Below are positions 8,762 to 17,720 of a DNA stretch of 64,000 nt, one piece after another; within the stretch, counting starts at the first letter, position 1; the number at the start of each line of letters is the position of its first letter. The notes beneath the pieces are model-generated. The model was not told the DNA's origin and made no database searches. It was given only the letters and a program-made list of their open reading frames with translations. The DNA is taken from assembly GCA_018266775.1 (NCBI GenBank), contig JAFDZS010000013.1, positions 124,732 to 188,731 on the forward strand. Reading direction: 5' to 3'. Position numbers and translations under genes: made by a program. The DNA is from Bacteroidota bacterium. GTDB taxonomy: Bacteria > Bacteroidota > Bacteroidia > Chitinophagales > Chitinophagaceae.

Positions 8762-9830
8762 TTTTTTTGCGCATCATCATCCTCTCTGAAATGATCCAGG
8801 CCAGCATCAGTACAATCATTACGGCTATTGAATAATAATTATTGCGGAAACCATTGATTACAGTTGCGCTATTGCCCAGGCCGTACACCGGTAACCCCGC
8901 CAGTAAAATAGAAGCGCCCAAACTAAATGCCGATGCTGTGGCCGGGTGTAAAGGAAGGCTTCTGCCCATCAGCAATAAAGTAATGGGTACACTGCTTTGC
9001 AGAAAGGCAATGCCGGTAGCCAGCGCATACAGGTTATCTTTCCCTAACTGAAACAACAGCAATGCCAGCGGCAGACTGATGTACACATATTTTTTATACC
9101 CAATGCGGTCTGCTAACAGGCCGCCAATTATTTTGCCGGCAAAAGCGCTCAACCCAATGATTACAACCCCAAACTCATATTGCAATGCCACCTGGTTGAT
9201 GACATCAAAAACAAAGGAACGAAAACACATCACCAGCAACAAACCCATCATTATGTAATCGTGCGTATCCAGTGCTGCTGGCTTTTGTGGTTCCTGTATA
9301 AATTCGGGTAATCTTTCACGTGATATTAAAACAAACAGCAACAGCACAATCGGCAGCGCCATCCATAACAAACCGGGATAAAGTTTACCTGTTAATCCAC
9401 CCAATGTTAAACCCAAAACTCCCGGTGCAGTAAATATGGCTAATGGTGTGCTTTTCATTTTTTGTTCCTGCGGTTGCGACAAAAAACAAACAGCGCCACC
9501 CGTTACATGAATCAACGCAGATGCAAAACCGGACATGATGATGCCTGCCTCCGGCTGCAGGTAAAATAATGGTATGGCTGCCAGCAAAAATGCAGCAGAT
9601 GAATGGGCAAAGGGTCGTAAGTTTTTGGCACGGTCTATCCAAAATCCGCAGGGCAATTGCCCGCCAAACCCAATGATGGTATATATGATCAACAATAAAA
9701 AACTTTGTGACGGATTGTGCCTGAGTGCATAATAAGACAGCATGAAGCCTGCTGAAAAATCGTTCAGCCCATGAACCATTCCCCAAAGTAAGGGTTGCGC
9801 AATTTTTGAAGTTGTGCCTGTATGCTGCAT
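8745..9830 (-). CDS. MFS-type transporter, last gene of a membrane cassette
   Basis: 361 residues, almost entirely hydrophobic with about 11-12 predicted membrane helices. It is shorter than the usual 400 residues of the major facilitator superfamily. The features that point to MFS are the GLNDFSAGF start of helix 1, a DRxG-like loop (LLADRIGYKK) between helices 7 and 8, and GFWIDRAKN after helix 2. The substrate is unknown. Its ATG overlaps the stop of the preceding 103-aa gene by one base (TAATG), which implies translational coupling and a shared function. It is the downstream end of a four-gene unit starting at 10427. Confidence 0.75.
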   Translation of the reverse strand: MQHTGTTSKIAQPLLWGMVHGLNDFSAGFMLSYYALRHNPSQSFLLLIIYTIIGFGGQLPCGFWIDRAKNLRPFAHSSAAFLLAAIPLFYLQPEAGIIMSGFASALIHVTGGAVCFLSQPQEQKMKSTPLAIFTAPGVLGLTLGGLTGKLYPGLLWMALPIVLLLFVLISRERLPEFIQEPQKPAALDTHDYIMMGLLLVMCFRSFVFDVINQVALQYEFGVVIIGLSAFAGKIIGGLLADRIGYKKYVYISLPLALLLFQLGKDNLYALATGIAFLQSSVPITLLLMGRSLPLHPATASAFSLGASILLAGLPVYGLGNSATVINGFRNNYYSIAVMIVLMLAWIISERMMMRKKISGPV

Positions 9831-10141
9831 TACAAATAATGATTGATGATTAAACCTGCACCGTAACTTAACAGGTTCGCCAAAAAACCTGCGAGCAATG
9901 CCTTTCTAAAACTGCACTGCAGTAAAACATAATAACCAATACTTTCGGTTACTGCCACTCCCAGCTCCATAATGTTTACATTAGCGGAAGTGTAATACAG
10001 TAAAATATTCAGCAACGGCCAGGTAAATAAATTTAATAAAAATCCAGCAGCCATAGCGTTTTTCAATTGTTTCCTGAATAATACTGCAATTACCGGCAGC
10101 TCAATGGCAAGTGTAATAACAAAGTACCACCAGATGTTCAT
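9830..10141 (-). CDS. Small membrane protein, third gene of the cassette
   Basis: 103 residues with three or four hydrophobic helices and no soluble domain. The N-terminus MNIWWYFVITLAIELPVIAVLF looks like a membrane anchor. Family not recognised. Its ATG overlaps the stop of the preceding 47-codon gene (ATGA at 10141-10138). Its own stop overlaps the start of the MFS gene. The tight coupling suggests it is a partner of the transporter; the actual role is unknown. Confidence 0.65.
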   Translation of the reverse strand: MNIWWYFVITLAIELPVIAVLFRKQLKNAMAAGFLLNLFTWPLLNILLYYTSANVNIMELGVAVTESIGYYVLLQCSFRKALLAGFLANLLSYGAGLIINHYL

Positions 10142-10281
10142 TTATTTTTTCCTTTCGTAATTTTATTAACCAGGTAAGTCAATCCCACTGCGGCAATAAT
10201 CAGCACGATGAAAAACACAATACCTATGCCTGCAGCAAAACTTTCCGGTATTCCATCCAGCAATACGAATAACTGCATCAT
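10138..10281 (-). CDS. Very small single-span membrane protein, second gene of the cassette
   Basis: 47 codons. Translation begins MMQLFVLLDGIPESFAAGIG and continues into a hydrophobic helix (about residues 18-35, IGIVFFIVLIIAAVGLTYLV) and a lysine-rich tail. The start overlaps the stop of the gene upstream (ATGA) and the stop overlaps the start of the 103-aa gene. The coupled overlaps on both sides and the membrane helix with a positive tail argue that it is a real gene despite its size. No known family recognised. Confidence 0.6.
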   Translation of the reverse strand: MMQLFVLLDGIPESFAAGIGIVFFIVLIIAAVGLTYLVNKITKGKNK

Positions 10282-10427
10282 TGCTTCAGTTTTCTTTTTC
10301 TCACCCAGATAACCATAGCTGCTAACGCGGCAACTGCAACAACTCCCATTATTGACAGCACGATAACATCACGTTCATTGCGCTGCCACCATGTTTCCTG
10401 CACCAGGTCGAGCAGAATATTTTTCAT
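10278..10427 (-). CDS. Very small single-span membrane protein, first gene of the cassette
   Basis: 49 codons, beginning MKNILLDLVQETWWQRNERD. One hydrophobic helix follows at about 21-42, then a basic tail (RKRKLKQ). The topology is probably N-out or N-in with a single span. It overlaps the next gene by ATGA. It is the first gene after the divergent intergenic region shared with the patatin-like gene, so the promoter of the cassette should lie in 10428-10593. Family not recognised. Confidence 0.55.
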   Translation of the reverse strand: MKNILLDLVQETWWQRNERDVIVLSIMGVVAVAALAAMVIWVRKRKLKQ

Positions 10428-10593
10428 TTCAAACAATATTTAAGTGAATCTACTGCTATAGTTTGGCATGTGCAACTGTATTTTTTAGTTGAAACAATAA
10501 CGTTGTTGTCTGTCAGCATAAAAGCAGTATCTTTAAAAAAGAGCGTATTGAACAACTGTACCGTTTCTGTTATAACACTTCATTTCATTTTGC

Positions 10594-11391
10594 ATGAGCA
10601 ACAAAGTACATTTGGTATTGGGCAGCGGTGGTGCCAGGGGTATTGCCCATATTGGCATTATTGAAATGCTGCTGGCTGATGGTTTTGACATTGCCAGCAT
10701 CACCGGTTGCTCTATGGGTGCTGTTGTAGGCGGCATGTTTTGTGCAGGCTCATTGCCTTTGTACAAAGAATGGTTGTGCACACTCACCAAAACCAGTGTA
10801 TTTAGTTTATTTGATTTTACTTTAACCACGCAGGGTTTTGTAAAAGGCAATAAAGTACTGAATAAACTGAAAGAACTGGCCGGCGACCAGGAAATAGAAA
10901 AACTTCCCATTCCATTCACTGCAGTGGCTACTGATATGGTGCATAAAAAAGAAGTGCATTTCAGCAGTGGCAATTTATTTACTGCATTGCGGGCATCCAT
11001 TTGCATACCGGGTGTTTTTACGCCGGTTGAACATGGCCAGCATATTTTAGTTGATGGTGGTGTACTCAATCCGCTTCCGTTAAATATTGTACACAAAAAA
11101 GAAGGCGAAAAAATTGTTGCTGTAAATATTAATGGCAGTACAGTTGCTGTTGATGAAGACGGTAATCCTGCAAAGCCATCGCTTTCTATCATTAACCTGT
11201 TGTCTAATTCTTATGATCTTACCCAGGACAGGCTTACAGCATTGATGATTGAACTATATCCACCCGATCTTTTAATTGAAATACCCCGCAATACCTGCAC
11301 CGTGTTTGAATTTCACCGGGCTGCAGAATTAATTGAAGTTGGCATTGCAGCCTATAAAAAAAATTCATTAAAAGCTGATGTGCCTGTTTAA
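10594..11391 (+). CDS. Patatin-like phospholipase (serine hydrolase)
   Basis: 265 residues, one patatin domain and no signal peptide, so probably cytoplasmic or membrane-associated. The oxyanion-hole loop GSGGARG is at 10-16. The nucleophile elbow GCSMG (38-42) gives catalytic Ser40, and the dyad aspartate D154 lies in VDGG. All catalytic elements are intact, so it should hydrolyse acyl esters of lipids; the natural substrate is not known. It resembles the short RssA/NTE-like bacterial branch. It is transcribed divergently from the small membrane cassette. Confidence 0.9.
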   Translation: MSNKVHLVLGSGGARGIAHIGIIEMLLADGFDIASITGCSMGAVVGGMFCAGSLPLYKEWLCTLTKTSVFSLFDFTLTTQGFVKGNKVLNKLKELAGDQEIEKLPIPFTAVATDMVHKKEVHFSSGNLFTALRASICIPGVFTPVEHGQHILVDGGVLNPLPLNIVHKKEGEKIVAVNINGSTVAVDEDGNPAKPSLSIINLLSNSYDLTQDRLTALMIELYPPDLLIEIPRNTCTVFEFHRAAELIEVGIAAYKKNSLKADVPV

Positions 11392-11578
11392 ATAAATGTT
11401 CAGTTCCTCCTCTGTCCACTTCATTACACTGTTTGTCCTTGTATTGAAAAAAACGCGGTAAAATTTTTTTGTTAATCATTTTGTAAAGCATCTGCCACTC
11501 GTAAAAAAAATACCACTTGTTAAAACCGGTGTATTACTTTTACACGAATTTTTTCGTATAAAACCAACAACTCCCTTT

Positions 11579-14455
11579 ATGAGAAGGTTACTATTATTCC
11601 TTGTAATCTGCAGCAGTGCTGTATTTGCCAACGCCCAGGTAAAAGGTACTGTAATTGATTCTGCCAGCAAAAAACCCATTGACAAAGCCGTTGTTGGCCT
11701 GGTCATCAAAAGCAACACGAAAGATACCACTTACACTTTCACCAATGAAAAAGGGGAATTCAGTTTTGATGCTGTACCTGCTTCCAATTTTTCTGTTGTT
11801 ATCACCAATATCGGCTATGCGCCGGTAGCTAAATTTGTACCCGTGCACCAGCAGGAAAAAACCATTGCTGTGGGTACGGTTATTTTAGCCACACGTGACA
11901 AGTTGCTGGATGAAGTGGTGGTGGAAACTGCACCAATAATAGTAAAAGAAGACACGGTGGAATACCGAGCCGATGCTTTTAAAACCAAAGAAGGCGCCGT
12001 AGTGGAAGACCTGCTGAAAAAACTGCCCGGTGTGGATGTAGATAAAGACGGTAATGTAAAAGCGCAGGGAAAAAGCGTGACCCGTGTTAAAGTAAACGGC
12101 AAAGATTTTTTTGGCGGTGATGTAAAAACAGCCACCAAAGAATTGCCTGCCAACATTGTTGATAAGATACAGGTGATTGATGATTATGGCGACCAGGCAG
12201 CCATTAGTGGTATTAAAGATGGTGACCCGGATAAAGTGATCAACATTCAATTGAAGAAGGATAAAAATCACGGCTTCTTTGGCCGTGCCACGGTTGGTGC
12301 AGGTACGGAAGACCGTTACCAGGCCTCCTTCAACGGTAACTATTTTAATAACAATACGCAATTGTCTTTAGTAGGCAACAGTAACAACACCAACACTTCT
12401 TTATTTAATTTTAGTGGCGGCGGTGCCCGTGGCATGAGCAGTATGATGGCTTCAGGCGCAAGTATGGTAGCCGATGCAGGCGGTGCCGGCAACCTGAGAA
12501 ATATGATTGGCGATGCCAGCCTTTTTGGTACCGGCGCAACAGGTATTACCAGCACCAATTCTTTCGGCACCAACTACCGCGATCAATGGGGCAAGAAAGT
12601 AAGTGTGTACGGCAGTTATTCCTATACTCACCGCAACACCAGTCAGCTGCAAAGCACTTCTTCGCAGAATTTTTACCAGAGCAACAGTTATATCAACAAT
12701 CAAAATGTGGCGGCCCTTTCTATTGGTGATAACCACCGGGCTACTTTTAATTTGGAGTACCAGATAGACACTTTCAATTATCTAAAAGTAACGCCCAACT
12801 TCAGTTACAGTAACAGCAACGGTGATAACAACACCCTTTTTGATTATAACCAGGTGGGCGTGGGCAAAACCAGCGATGGTACCACCAAAACCCTCTCTGG
12901 TTCCAATACACCCAATGTCAGCATGAATATGCTGTATAATCACCGCTTCCGTAAAAGGGGAAGAAACTTTTCAGCTTCAGCAAACCTGGGCACCTCCACC
13001 AGCGGCAGTACGCAGGATGTGACCAACCTGAGTTACCAGTATGTGGCACCGTACATCGGGTACAGGAATACTTTTCAGTATATAGACCAGCAGAACGACA
13101 ACCGCAACTATGGGCTTCGTTTTACCTATTCAGAACCGCTGACCAAATACCGTACGCTGGATATAACAGCATCGCATAGCCTGAATTATACCCGAAATGA
13201 TAAAAAGAATTTTAATGTAGATTCTGCCACACAGGTAAAAACACTGAATAATTATTTGAGCAACGACTACGAGAATAATTTTTATAATGACCGTGCCGGT
13301 ATTTCCGTACGCACCACTATGAAAAAATACAATTATACTCTGGGGGTAAGTTTTCAACCGGTAAACCTGAAAGGTAAATCGTTAACGAAAGACAGTGCTT
13401 ACCAACCCATCAACAGGGTAAATGTTTTCCCCATTGCAAGAATGGTGTATAATTTCAGCAGGACAAAATCGCTGAGCATGAGTTATATTGGTAATGCCAG
13501 CCAACCCTCATTCAGCCAGTTGCAACCGGTAATCGATCAAAGTAATCCGCAAAGTATTACTGCTGGCAACCCGGATTTAAAGCCATCTATCAGCCATACC
13601 ATTAATGCTTCTTTCAACAACTTTAATTTTATTACCGGAAAAGTATTATTCACCAACATCAGCTTTAATACCATCCGTAACCAGATCGTTAATAAAACAG
13701 CACGGTTAAACAATGGTGGTTCGTCTATTTCATTGCCGGAAAATGTAAATGGCTATTATAATGTTACCGGCTTTTATACTTTTTCAAAGCCCATCAAAAA
13801 CAGGAAATTTGTGTTCAACTTTAATGGTTCTGCCAATTATAATCATAATGCCAACCTGACCGACAGTATTGTTTTAGCGGGTACTTCATTAAAACAGAAT
13901 CTGAACCTGCAAAAAATCATTGGCAGCAACTGGGTGTTCAGCCAGGGTTTTGTTTTTGAAATGAATTTGAAAGAATGGCTGCAACTGAACAATGGCGTTA
14001 CCTTCAGCCTGAATGACAATAAATATAAAAATGCAGATGCTGCCACTACCACATCGTTCCAGAATACCTCCAGCAATGCCTGGACTTTTTCTGAAAGCAT
14101 GAATATTGATTTAACGAAGCGCCTGGTATTGAAATATGATATTGATTATACCATCAACCATGGCCTGGCCAGCAGTGTAAGTAAAAACCCGGTATTAATG
14201 AATGGCTCGCTGGAGCAGCAATTATTTAAAAAGAAAAATGGAGTGATCCGTTTTGCAGCTTATGACCTCTTCAAACAAAACACCAATATCAGCCGCTCAG
14301 TAAGTGCCAACTCCATTATTGATACCCGAACCAATAAATTAACCCGGTATTTCCTGTTGTCGTTCACTTACCGTATTCAGCGTTTTGCAGGGCAGGGTGT
14401 ACAGGGTGGTGGTACTATGCGCCCCGGTGGTGGAATGATCAGGATGGGTTTCTAA
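11579..14455 (+). CDS. Outer-membrane beta-barrel protein with carboxypeptidase-regulatory-like domain
   Basis: 958 residues. A signal peptide (about 1-20, VFANAQ) is followed by a CarboxypepD_reg-like domain (about 22-105). Then comes a plug-like region with VEDLLKKLPGVDVDKDGNVKAQGK and VKVNGKDFFGGDVKTATKELPA, then a long beta-barrel rich in Asn, Ser and Tyr. The tail is glycine-rich (QGVQGGGTMRPGGG). This is the TonB-receptor-like OMP_b-brl_3 type common in Bacteroidota. It may import a ligand or have another surface role. No partner gene is adjacent. An ATTACTTTTAC stretch about 50 nt upstream could be its -7 region. Confidence 0.85.
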   Translation: MRRLLLFLVICSSAVFANAQVKGTVIDSASKKPIDKAVVGLVIKSNTKDTTYTFTNEKGEFSFDAVPASNFSVVITNIGYAPVAKFVPVHQQEKTIAVGTVILATRDKLLDEVVVETAPIIVKEDTVEYRADAFKTKEGAVVEDLLKKLPGVDVDKDGNVKAQGKSVTRVKVNGKDFFGGDVKTATKELPANIVDKIQVIDDYGDQAAISGIKDGDPDKVINIQLKKDKNHGFFGRATVGAGTEDRYQASFNGNYFNNNTQLSLVGNSNNTNTSLFNFSGGGARGMSSMMASGASMVADAGGAGNLRNMIGDASLFGTGATGITSTNSFGTNYRDQWGKKVSVYGSYSYTHRNTSQLQSTSSQNFYQSNSYINNQNVAALSIGDNHRATFNLEYQIDTFNYLKVTPNFSYSNSNGDNNTLFDYNQVGVGKTSDGTTKTLSGSNTPNVSMNMLYNHRFRKRGRNFSASANLGTSTSGSTQDVTNLSYQYVAPYIGYRNTFQYIDQQNDNRNYGLRFTYSEPLTKYRTLDITASHSLNYTRNDKKNFNVDSATQVKTLNNYLSNDYENNFYNDRAGISVRTTMKKYNYTLGVSFQPVNLKGKSLTKDSAYQPINRVNVFPIARMVYNFSRTKSLSMSYIGNASQPSFSQLQPVIDQSNPQSITAGNPDLKPSISHTINASFNNFNFITGKVLFTNISFNTIRNQIVNKTARLNNGGSSISLPENVNGYYNVTGFYTFSKPIKNRKFVFNFNGSANYNHNANLTDSIVLAGTSLKQNLNLQKIIGSNWVFSQGFVFEMNLKEWLQLNNGVTFSLNDNKYKNADAATTTSFQNTSSNAWTFSESMNIDLTKRLVLKYDIDYTINHGLASSVSKNPVLMNGSLEQQLFKKKNGVIRFAAYDLFKQNTNISRSVSANSIIDTRTNKLTRYFLLSFTYRIQRFAGQGVQGGGTMRPGGGMIRMGF

Positions 14456-14571
14456 TGTTAAAAAACGAATGTCTTTTTCGGGCATTGGCGTGTCTGAATT
14501 AGTTGGTTGTTGTTGCAACCAATTTGTGTGGTGTGCCATCTTTATGAGCACACATTACAAACCTTACATTT

Positions 14572-15576
14572 ATGAACATGAGGACCGCAAACGCCAATCC
14601 ATTGGTTTTCAATTACCGGCAGGGAGATTATGAGCAATGGATAACAACATTCGGGCAATTCCTGGATATTACCCCCACTCAAAACAAAATTGAATACCCC
14701 AAACATATTGCAGACGGTTACGCTGCTGCAAAAGTGATAGAACCTGGTTTATCTTACCGCACCGTTCAATATACGCTCAACCTCGATGTAGCCTACCATC
14801 GCCAGCCAACAAATGAACTGCATATCATTCTTTACTTCTATGAATTATTTTTTGAAGAAAAAGTAAGCTTTACAGCCGGCAATACGCTCATCGAAAGCAA
14901 TGATAAATATTACAGCATTGCATTAATGACCAATAGCACCGTTAGCCAATCCTTACAATTAAAAAAAGGCACTACGGTAAGAGGTGTGTCGGTGCAATTG
15001 AGCGAGGCCTGGCTGAAAGAAAATACCAGGGATTTCAGCACCGCCAAATTGGAAACAATCAGGCAAAAAGATTGTGTAACGGGTTTCATTAATGCCAAAC
15101 ACCGCAACCTGGTTAATGAAATACTTGACAATGCAGGTAACAGTTTCTTCCCGGAATTATTTATTAAAAGCCGGGTGTTGCGTTTAACTGAACAATTTTT
15201 GACCGGCGTTTGCGCCCGTGGCCTGCATCATTCTACCCCGCTCAGCAACCCCAAAGATTTCCAGGCGCTGGTAAAAGTGGAACACCTGCTGCTGAAAAAC
15301 TTCAGCGCTGATTTTCCCTCAATAGAATCGCTGGCTAAAACAGCCTACATGAGTGAAAGCAAACTGAAAAAGCTGTTTAAAAAAGCGTATGGCATGGCTA
15401 TTTATCAATATTATCAAAAGAACAGGATGCATAAGGCCAAAGAATTGCTGGTATCCCGTAAGCACAGCGTTTCGCAGGTTGGGGCTATGCTGGGTTACCA
15501 AAACATGAGCAATTTTTCGGCAGCATTTAAAAAAGAATTCAGTTGCCTGCCCAGCGAAGTGGATGAGCTTATGTAA
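14572..15576 (+). CDS. AraC-family transcriptional regulator
   Basis: 334 residues. The N-terminal about 220 residues are an unrecognised sensor-like domain. The C-terminal about 100 residues form the double helix-turn-helix of AraC/XylS regulators. The first HTH is around IESLAKTAYMSESKLKKLFKKAYG. The second is around SVSQVGAMLGYQNMSNFSAAFKKEF, matching the conserved GYxxxSxFxxxFKxxxG pattern with a degenerate last glycine (CLPS). A second ATG lies two codons in, so the start is uncertain by 6 nt. No target is evident nearby; it follows the beta-barrel gene by 116 nt on the same strand. Confidence 0.88.
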   Translation: MNMRTANANPLVFNYRQGDYEQWITTFGQFLDITPTQNKIEYPKHIADGYAAAKVIEPGLSYRTVQYTLNLDVAYHRQPTNELHIILYFYELFFEEKVSFTAGNTLIESNDKYYSIALMTNSTVSQSLQLKKGTTVRGVSVQLSEAWLKENTRDFSTAKLETIRQKDCVTGFINAKHRNLVNEILDNAGNSFFPELFIKSRVLRLTEQFLTGVCARGLHHSTPLSNPKDFQALVKVEHLLLKNFSADFPSIESLAKTAYMSESKLKKLFKKAYGMAIYQYYQKNRMHKAKELLVSRKHSVSQVGAMLGYQNMSNFSAAFKKEFSCLPSEVDELM

Positions 15577-15722
15577 TACACTTCTTTTCCACAAAAAGAA
15601 GCATTTGGAATATGATTTCCCTCTGAATTCGAATACGGGGAATGCCCGGTGGATACTTAAAATCCCTTTGCGTTCTCCTATTACACAGAAAGTTGATGAA
15701 TTACTTTCGAAACCCAAAGAAG

Positions 15723-15746
15723 AGCCCGGTACGCCGGGCTTTTTTC
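15723..15746 (+). terminator. Rho-independent terminator upstream of atpG
   Basis: Hairpin AGCCCGG-TACG-CCGGGCT (15723-15740) followed by six T. It ends transcription coming from the AraC gene. The 15577-15722 stretch between them shows no convincing gene. Confidence 0.85.
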
Positions 15747-15759
15747 ATTTGCCAAAGCA

Positions 15760-15789
15760 TTTGTTTTTGCCTGTTTTGCCCTACCTTTG
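15760..15789 (+). promoter_or_regulatory. atpG promoter
   Basis: TTTG at 15760-15763 and a perfect Bacteroidota -7 box TACCTTTG at 15782-15789, spacing 18 nt. It lies immediately after the terminator and about 40 nt before the atpG ATG. Confidence 0.7.
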
Positions 15790-15829
15790 CCACCCAAAAA
15801 CCAGGCTATCATTTTCTAATACCAACAAT

Positions 15830-16711
15830 ATGTCAGGAGCTTTAAAAGAGGTACGTAACCGGATTAAGAGTGTTCAAAGCACGCAGCAAATTACCAAAGC
15901 CATGAAAATGGTGAGTGCTGCCAAGCTGCGCCGTGCACAGGATGCCATTACACAAATGCGCCCTTACGCACAAAAACTGCAGGAAATGCTGAGTAATATT
16001 GTAAGCAACAGCGATGGTGACGTTAAAGTTGCGCTTGCTGCAGAAAGGCAGGTAGAAAAAGTATTGATAATTGTGGTTACCAGCGACAGGGGGCTTTGCG
16101 GCGGATATAACAGTAACCTGATTAAACTGGCCAAACAGATCATCAGGGAAAAATATACTGCGCAGCAGGCAAAAGGTAATGTACAGGTATTGCCGATCGG
16201 TAAAAAAGGATACGAGCATTTTGTAAAGAATGGCTATAAGGTGGTGGACCAGTTCTGGGAAATTTTTACCGGGCTGAGTTTTGAAAAAGTGCAGGCTGCA
16301 GCAAAATATGCCATGGAAGTTTTTGCCAATAAAGAAGTGGATGCGGTGGAACTGGTGTTCAGCGAATTTAAAAATGCCGCCACACAACGTTTCGTTGCTG
16401 AACAATTTTTACCTGTACTGAAAGTTCAGAAGTCTGCAGGCCAAAAAAATGCCGATTTTATTTTTGAACCCGGTAAAGAAGTGCTGATTGCGGAACTGAT
16501 GCCAAAAATTTTGAACACCCAATTATACAAAGCAGTACTGGACGGCAATGCCAGCGAACATGGCGCCAGGATGACTGCGATGGATAAAGCCAGTGATAAC
16601 GCCAACGAATTATTAAAATCTTTAAAGATCAGTTACAACCGTGCAAGGCAGGCCGCCATCACTACAGAATTGACAGAAATTGTAAGCGGTGCCGCTGCAT
16701 TAAACGGATAA
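15830..16711 (+). CDS. atpG: F1F0 ATP synthase gamma subunit
   Basis: 293 residues, the central rotor stalk of F1-ATPase. The N-terminal coiled-coil signature (LKEVRNRIKSVQSTQQITKAMKMVSAAKLRRAQ) and the C-terminal helix (NANELLKSLKISYNRARQAAITTELTEIVSGAAAL) are both intact. The ATG at 15830 starts MSGALKEV, the expected position. The longer open frame reaching back to 15563 crosses the terminator and promoter and is not coding. No other ATP synthase subunit gene is in the window. It has its own promoter, so the gene stands alone here. Confidence 0.97.
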   Translation: MSGALKEVRNRIKSVQSTQQITKAMKMVSAAKLRRAQDAITQMRPYAQKLQEMLSNIVSNSDGDVKVALAAERQVEKVLIIVVTSDRGLCGGYNSNLIKLAKQIIREKYTAQQAKGNVQVLPIGKKGYEHFVKNGYKVVDQFWEIFTGLSFEKVQAAAKYAMEVFANKEVDAVELVFSEFKNAATQRFVAEQFLPVLKVQKSAGQKNADFIFEPGKEVLIAELMPKILNTQLYKAVLDGNASEHGARMTAMDKASDNANELLKSLKISYNRARQAAITTELTEIVSGAAALNG

Positions 16712-16805
16712 AAAACAATGCAGGATTTATGATGTGCTGATGGCTGATGTGCAATACATCAGAAATCGTATAGCAAACATCCTAAATCTTACATCAGACA
16801 TTATT

Positions 16806-17582
16806 ATGGAGCTTTCTCAAATTATTCCGCATATAGAAGCCTTGGTATTTGCCAGCGATAAACCGTTAACCCGGCTTGAAGTAACTGAACTGGTGAACAC
16901 CGCACTGGGCTTCATTGAAGACCGTGCCACACCCGAACAGGTGGATGCTGCCATTGACGCTATCAGGGAAAAGTACAGTGCTGAATTTTATGCTTTTGAA
17001 TTGAGGGAAATTGGTGGTGGCCTACAATTCTTAACCAAAAAAGAATATTATAAAACAGTAGCCCTGCTCAACGGCGATAAATTTTTAAAACGCCTCTCCA
17101 CCGCTGCATTGGAAACATTAGCTATTATTGCTTATAAACAGCCCATCACTAAAAGTGAAATGGAATCCATACGCGGAGTAAACTGCGATTACGCCGTACA
17201 GAAATTGCTTGAAAAAGATTTAGTCATCATCTCTGGCCGAAGGGAAGAAGCTGTTGGCCAACCCCTGCTCTACTCCACTTCAAAATCTTTCATGGATTAT
17301 TTTGGCATTAACAGCCCGGATGATTTACCGAAGATCAATGAAATTATGCTGGAAGAACTGGTGAATGCCACCAACGTAATACAGGCACAACAGGAAATGC
17401 AGCAATTAGCTGAAGAAGAAAACCAGGAAGTTGTTGTAACAACAGAAGAAACAGTAATTGAAATTACTGAGGAATACAATGCCGGTTTATCTATCAATGT
17501 TGATGGACAAATTGTTGAGGACGAGCAAAACAATACGGAAGAAGAAAAAGATCAGGAAGACAGTGACCAGCCTGAAGCCTGA
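16806..17582 (+). CDS. scpB: SMC-Scp complex subunit ScpB
   Basis: 258 residues. ScpB is the kleisin-interacting winged-helix protein of the bacterial condensin SMC-ScpAB, needed for chromosome segregation. The family core is visible: IEALVFASDKPLT at the N-terminus, LSTAALETLAIIAYKQPITKSEMESIRGV in the middle, and REEAVGQPLLYSTSKSFMDYFGI. The C-terminal 60 residues form an acidic Glu/Asp-rich tail, likely disordered. ATG 16806 fits the family start; the upstream extension from 16734 is not family-like. The gene follows atpG by 94 nt and may be cotranscribed with it. Confidence 0.95.
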   Translation: MELSQIIPHIEALVFASDKPLTRLEVTELVNTALGFIEDRATPEQVDAAIDAIREKYSAEFYAFELREIGGGLQFLTKKEYYKTVALLNGDKFLKRLSTAALETLAIIAYKQPITKSEMESIRGVNCDYAVQKLLEKDLVIISGRREEAVGQPLLYSTSKSFMDYFGINSPDDLPKINEIMLEELVNATNVIQAQQEMQQLAEEENQEVVVTTEETVIEITEEYNAGLSINVDGQIVEDEQNNTEEEKDQEDSDQPEA

Positions 17583-17720
17583 TTTGAACACCTTATTACT
17601 CGAATAACCGCTCTGTTGAAATTTCCCCGGAATAAAAAACAAATCGTTTTTTCTTTAACCTGCATTCGATTTCCTGCTAAGTTCTGGAAGGGAATGCCCG
17701 ATCCTTCGTAAATTCGCAGA

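Noticed and set aside
10533..11192. 219-codon minus-strand frame opposite the patatin-like gene
   Set aside because: Antisense shadow; the patatin frame has all catalytic motifs.
15563..15829. In-frame N-terminal extension of atpG
   Set aside because: It contains a terminator and a perfect promoter; ATG 15830 gives the normal family start.
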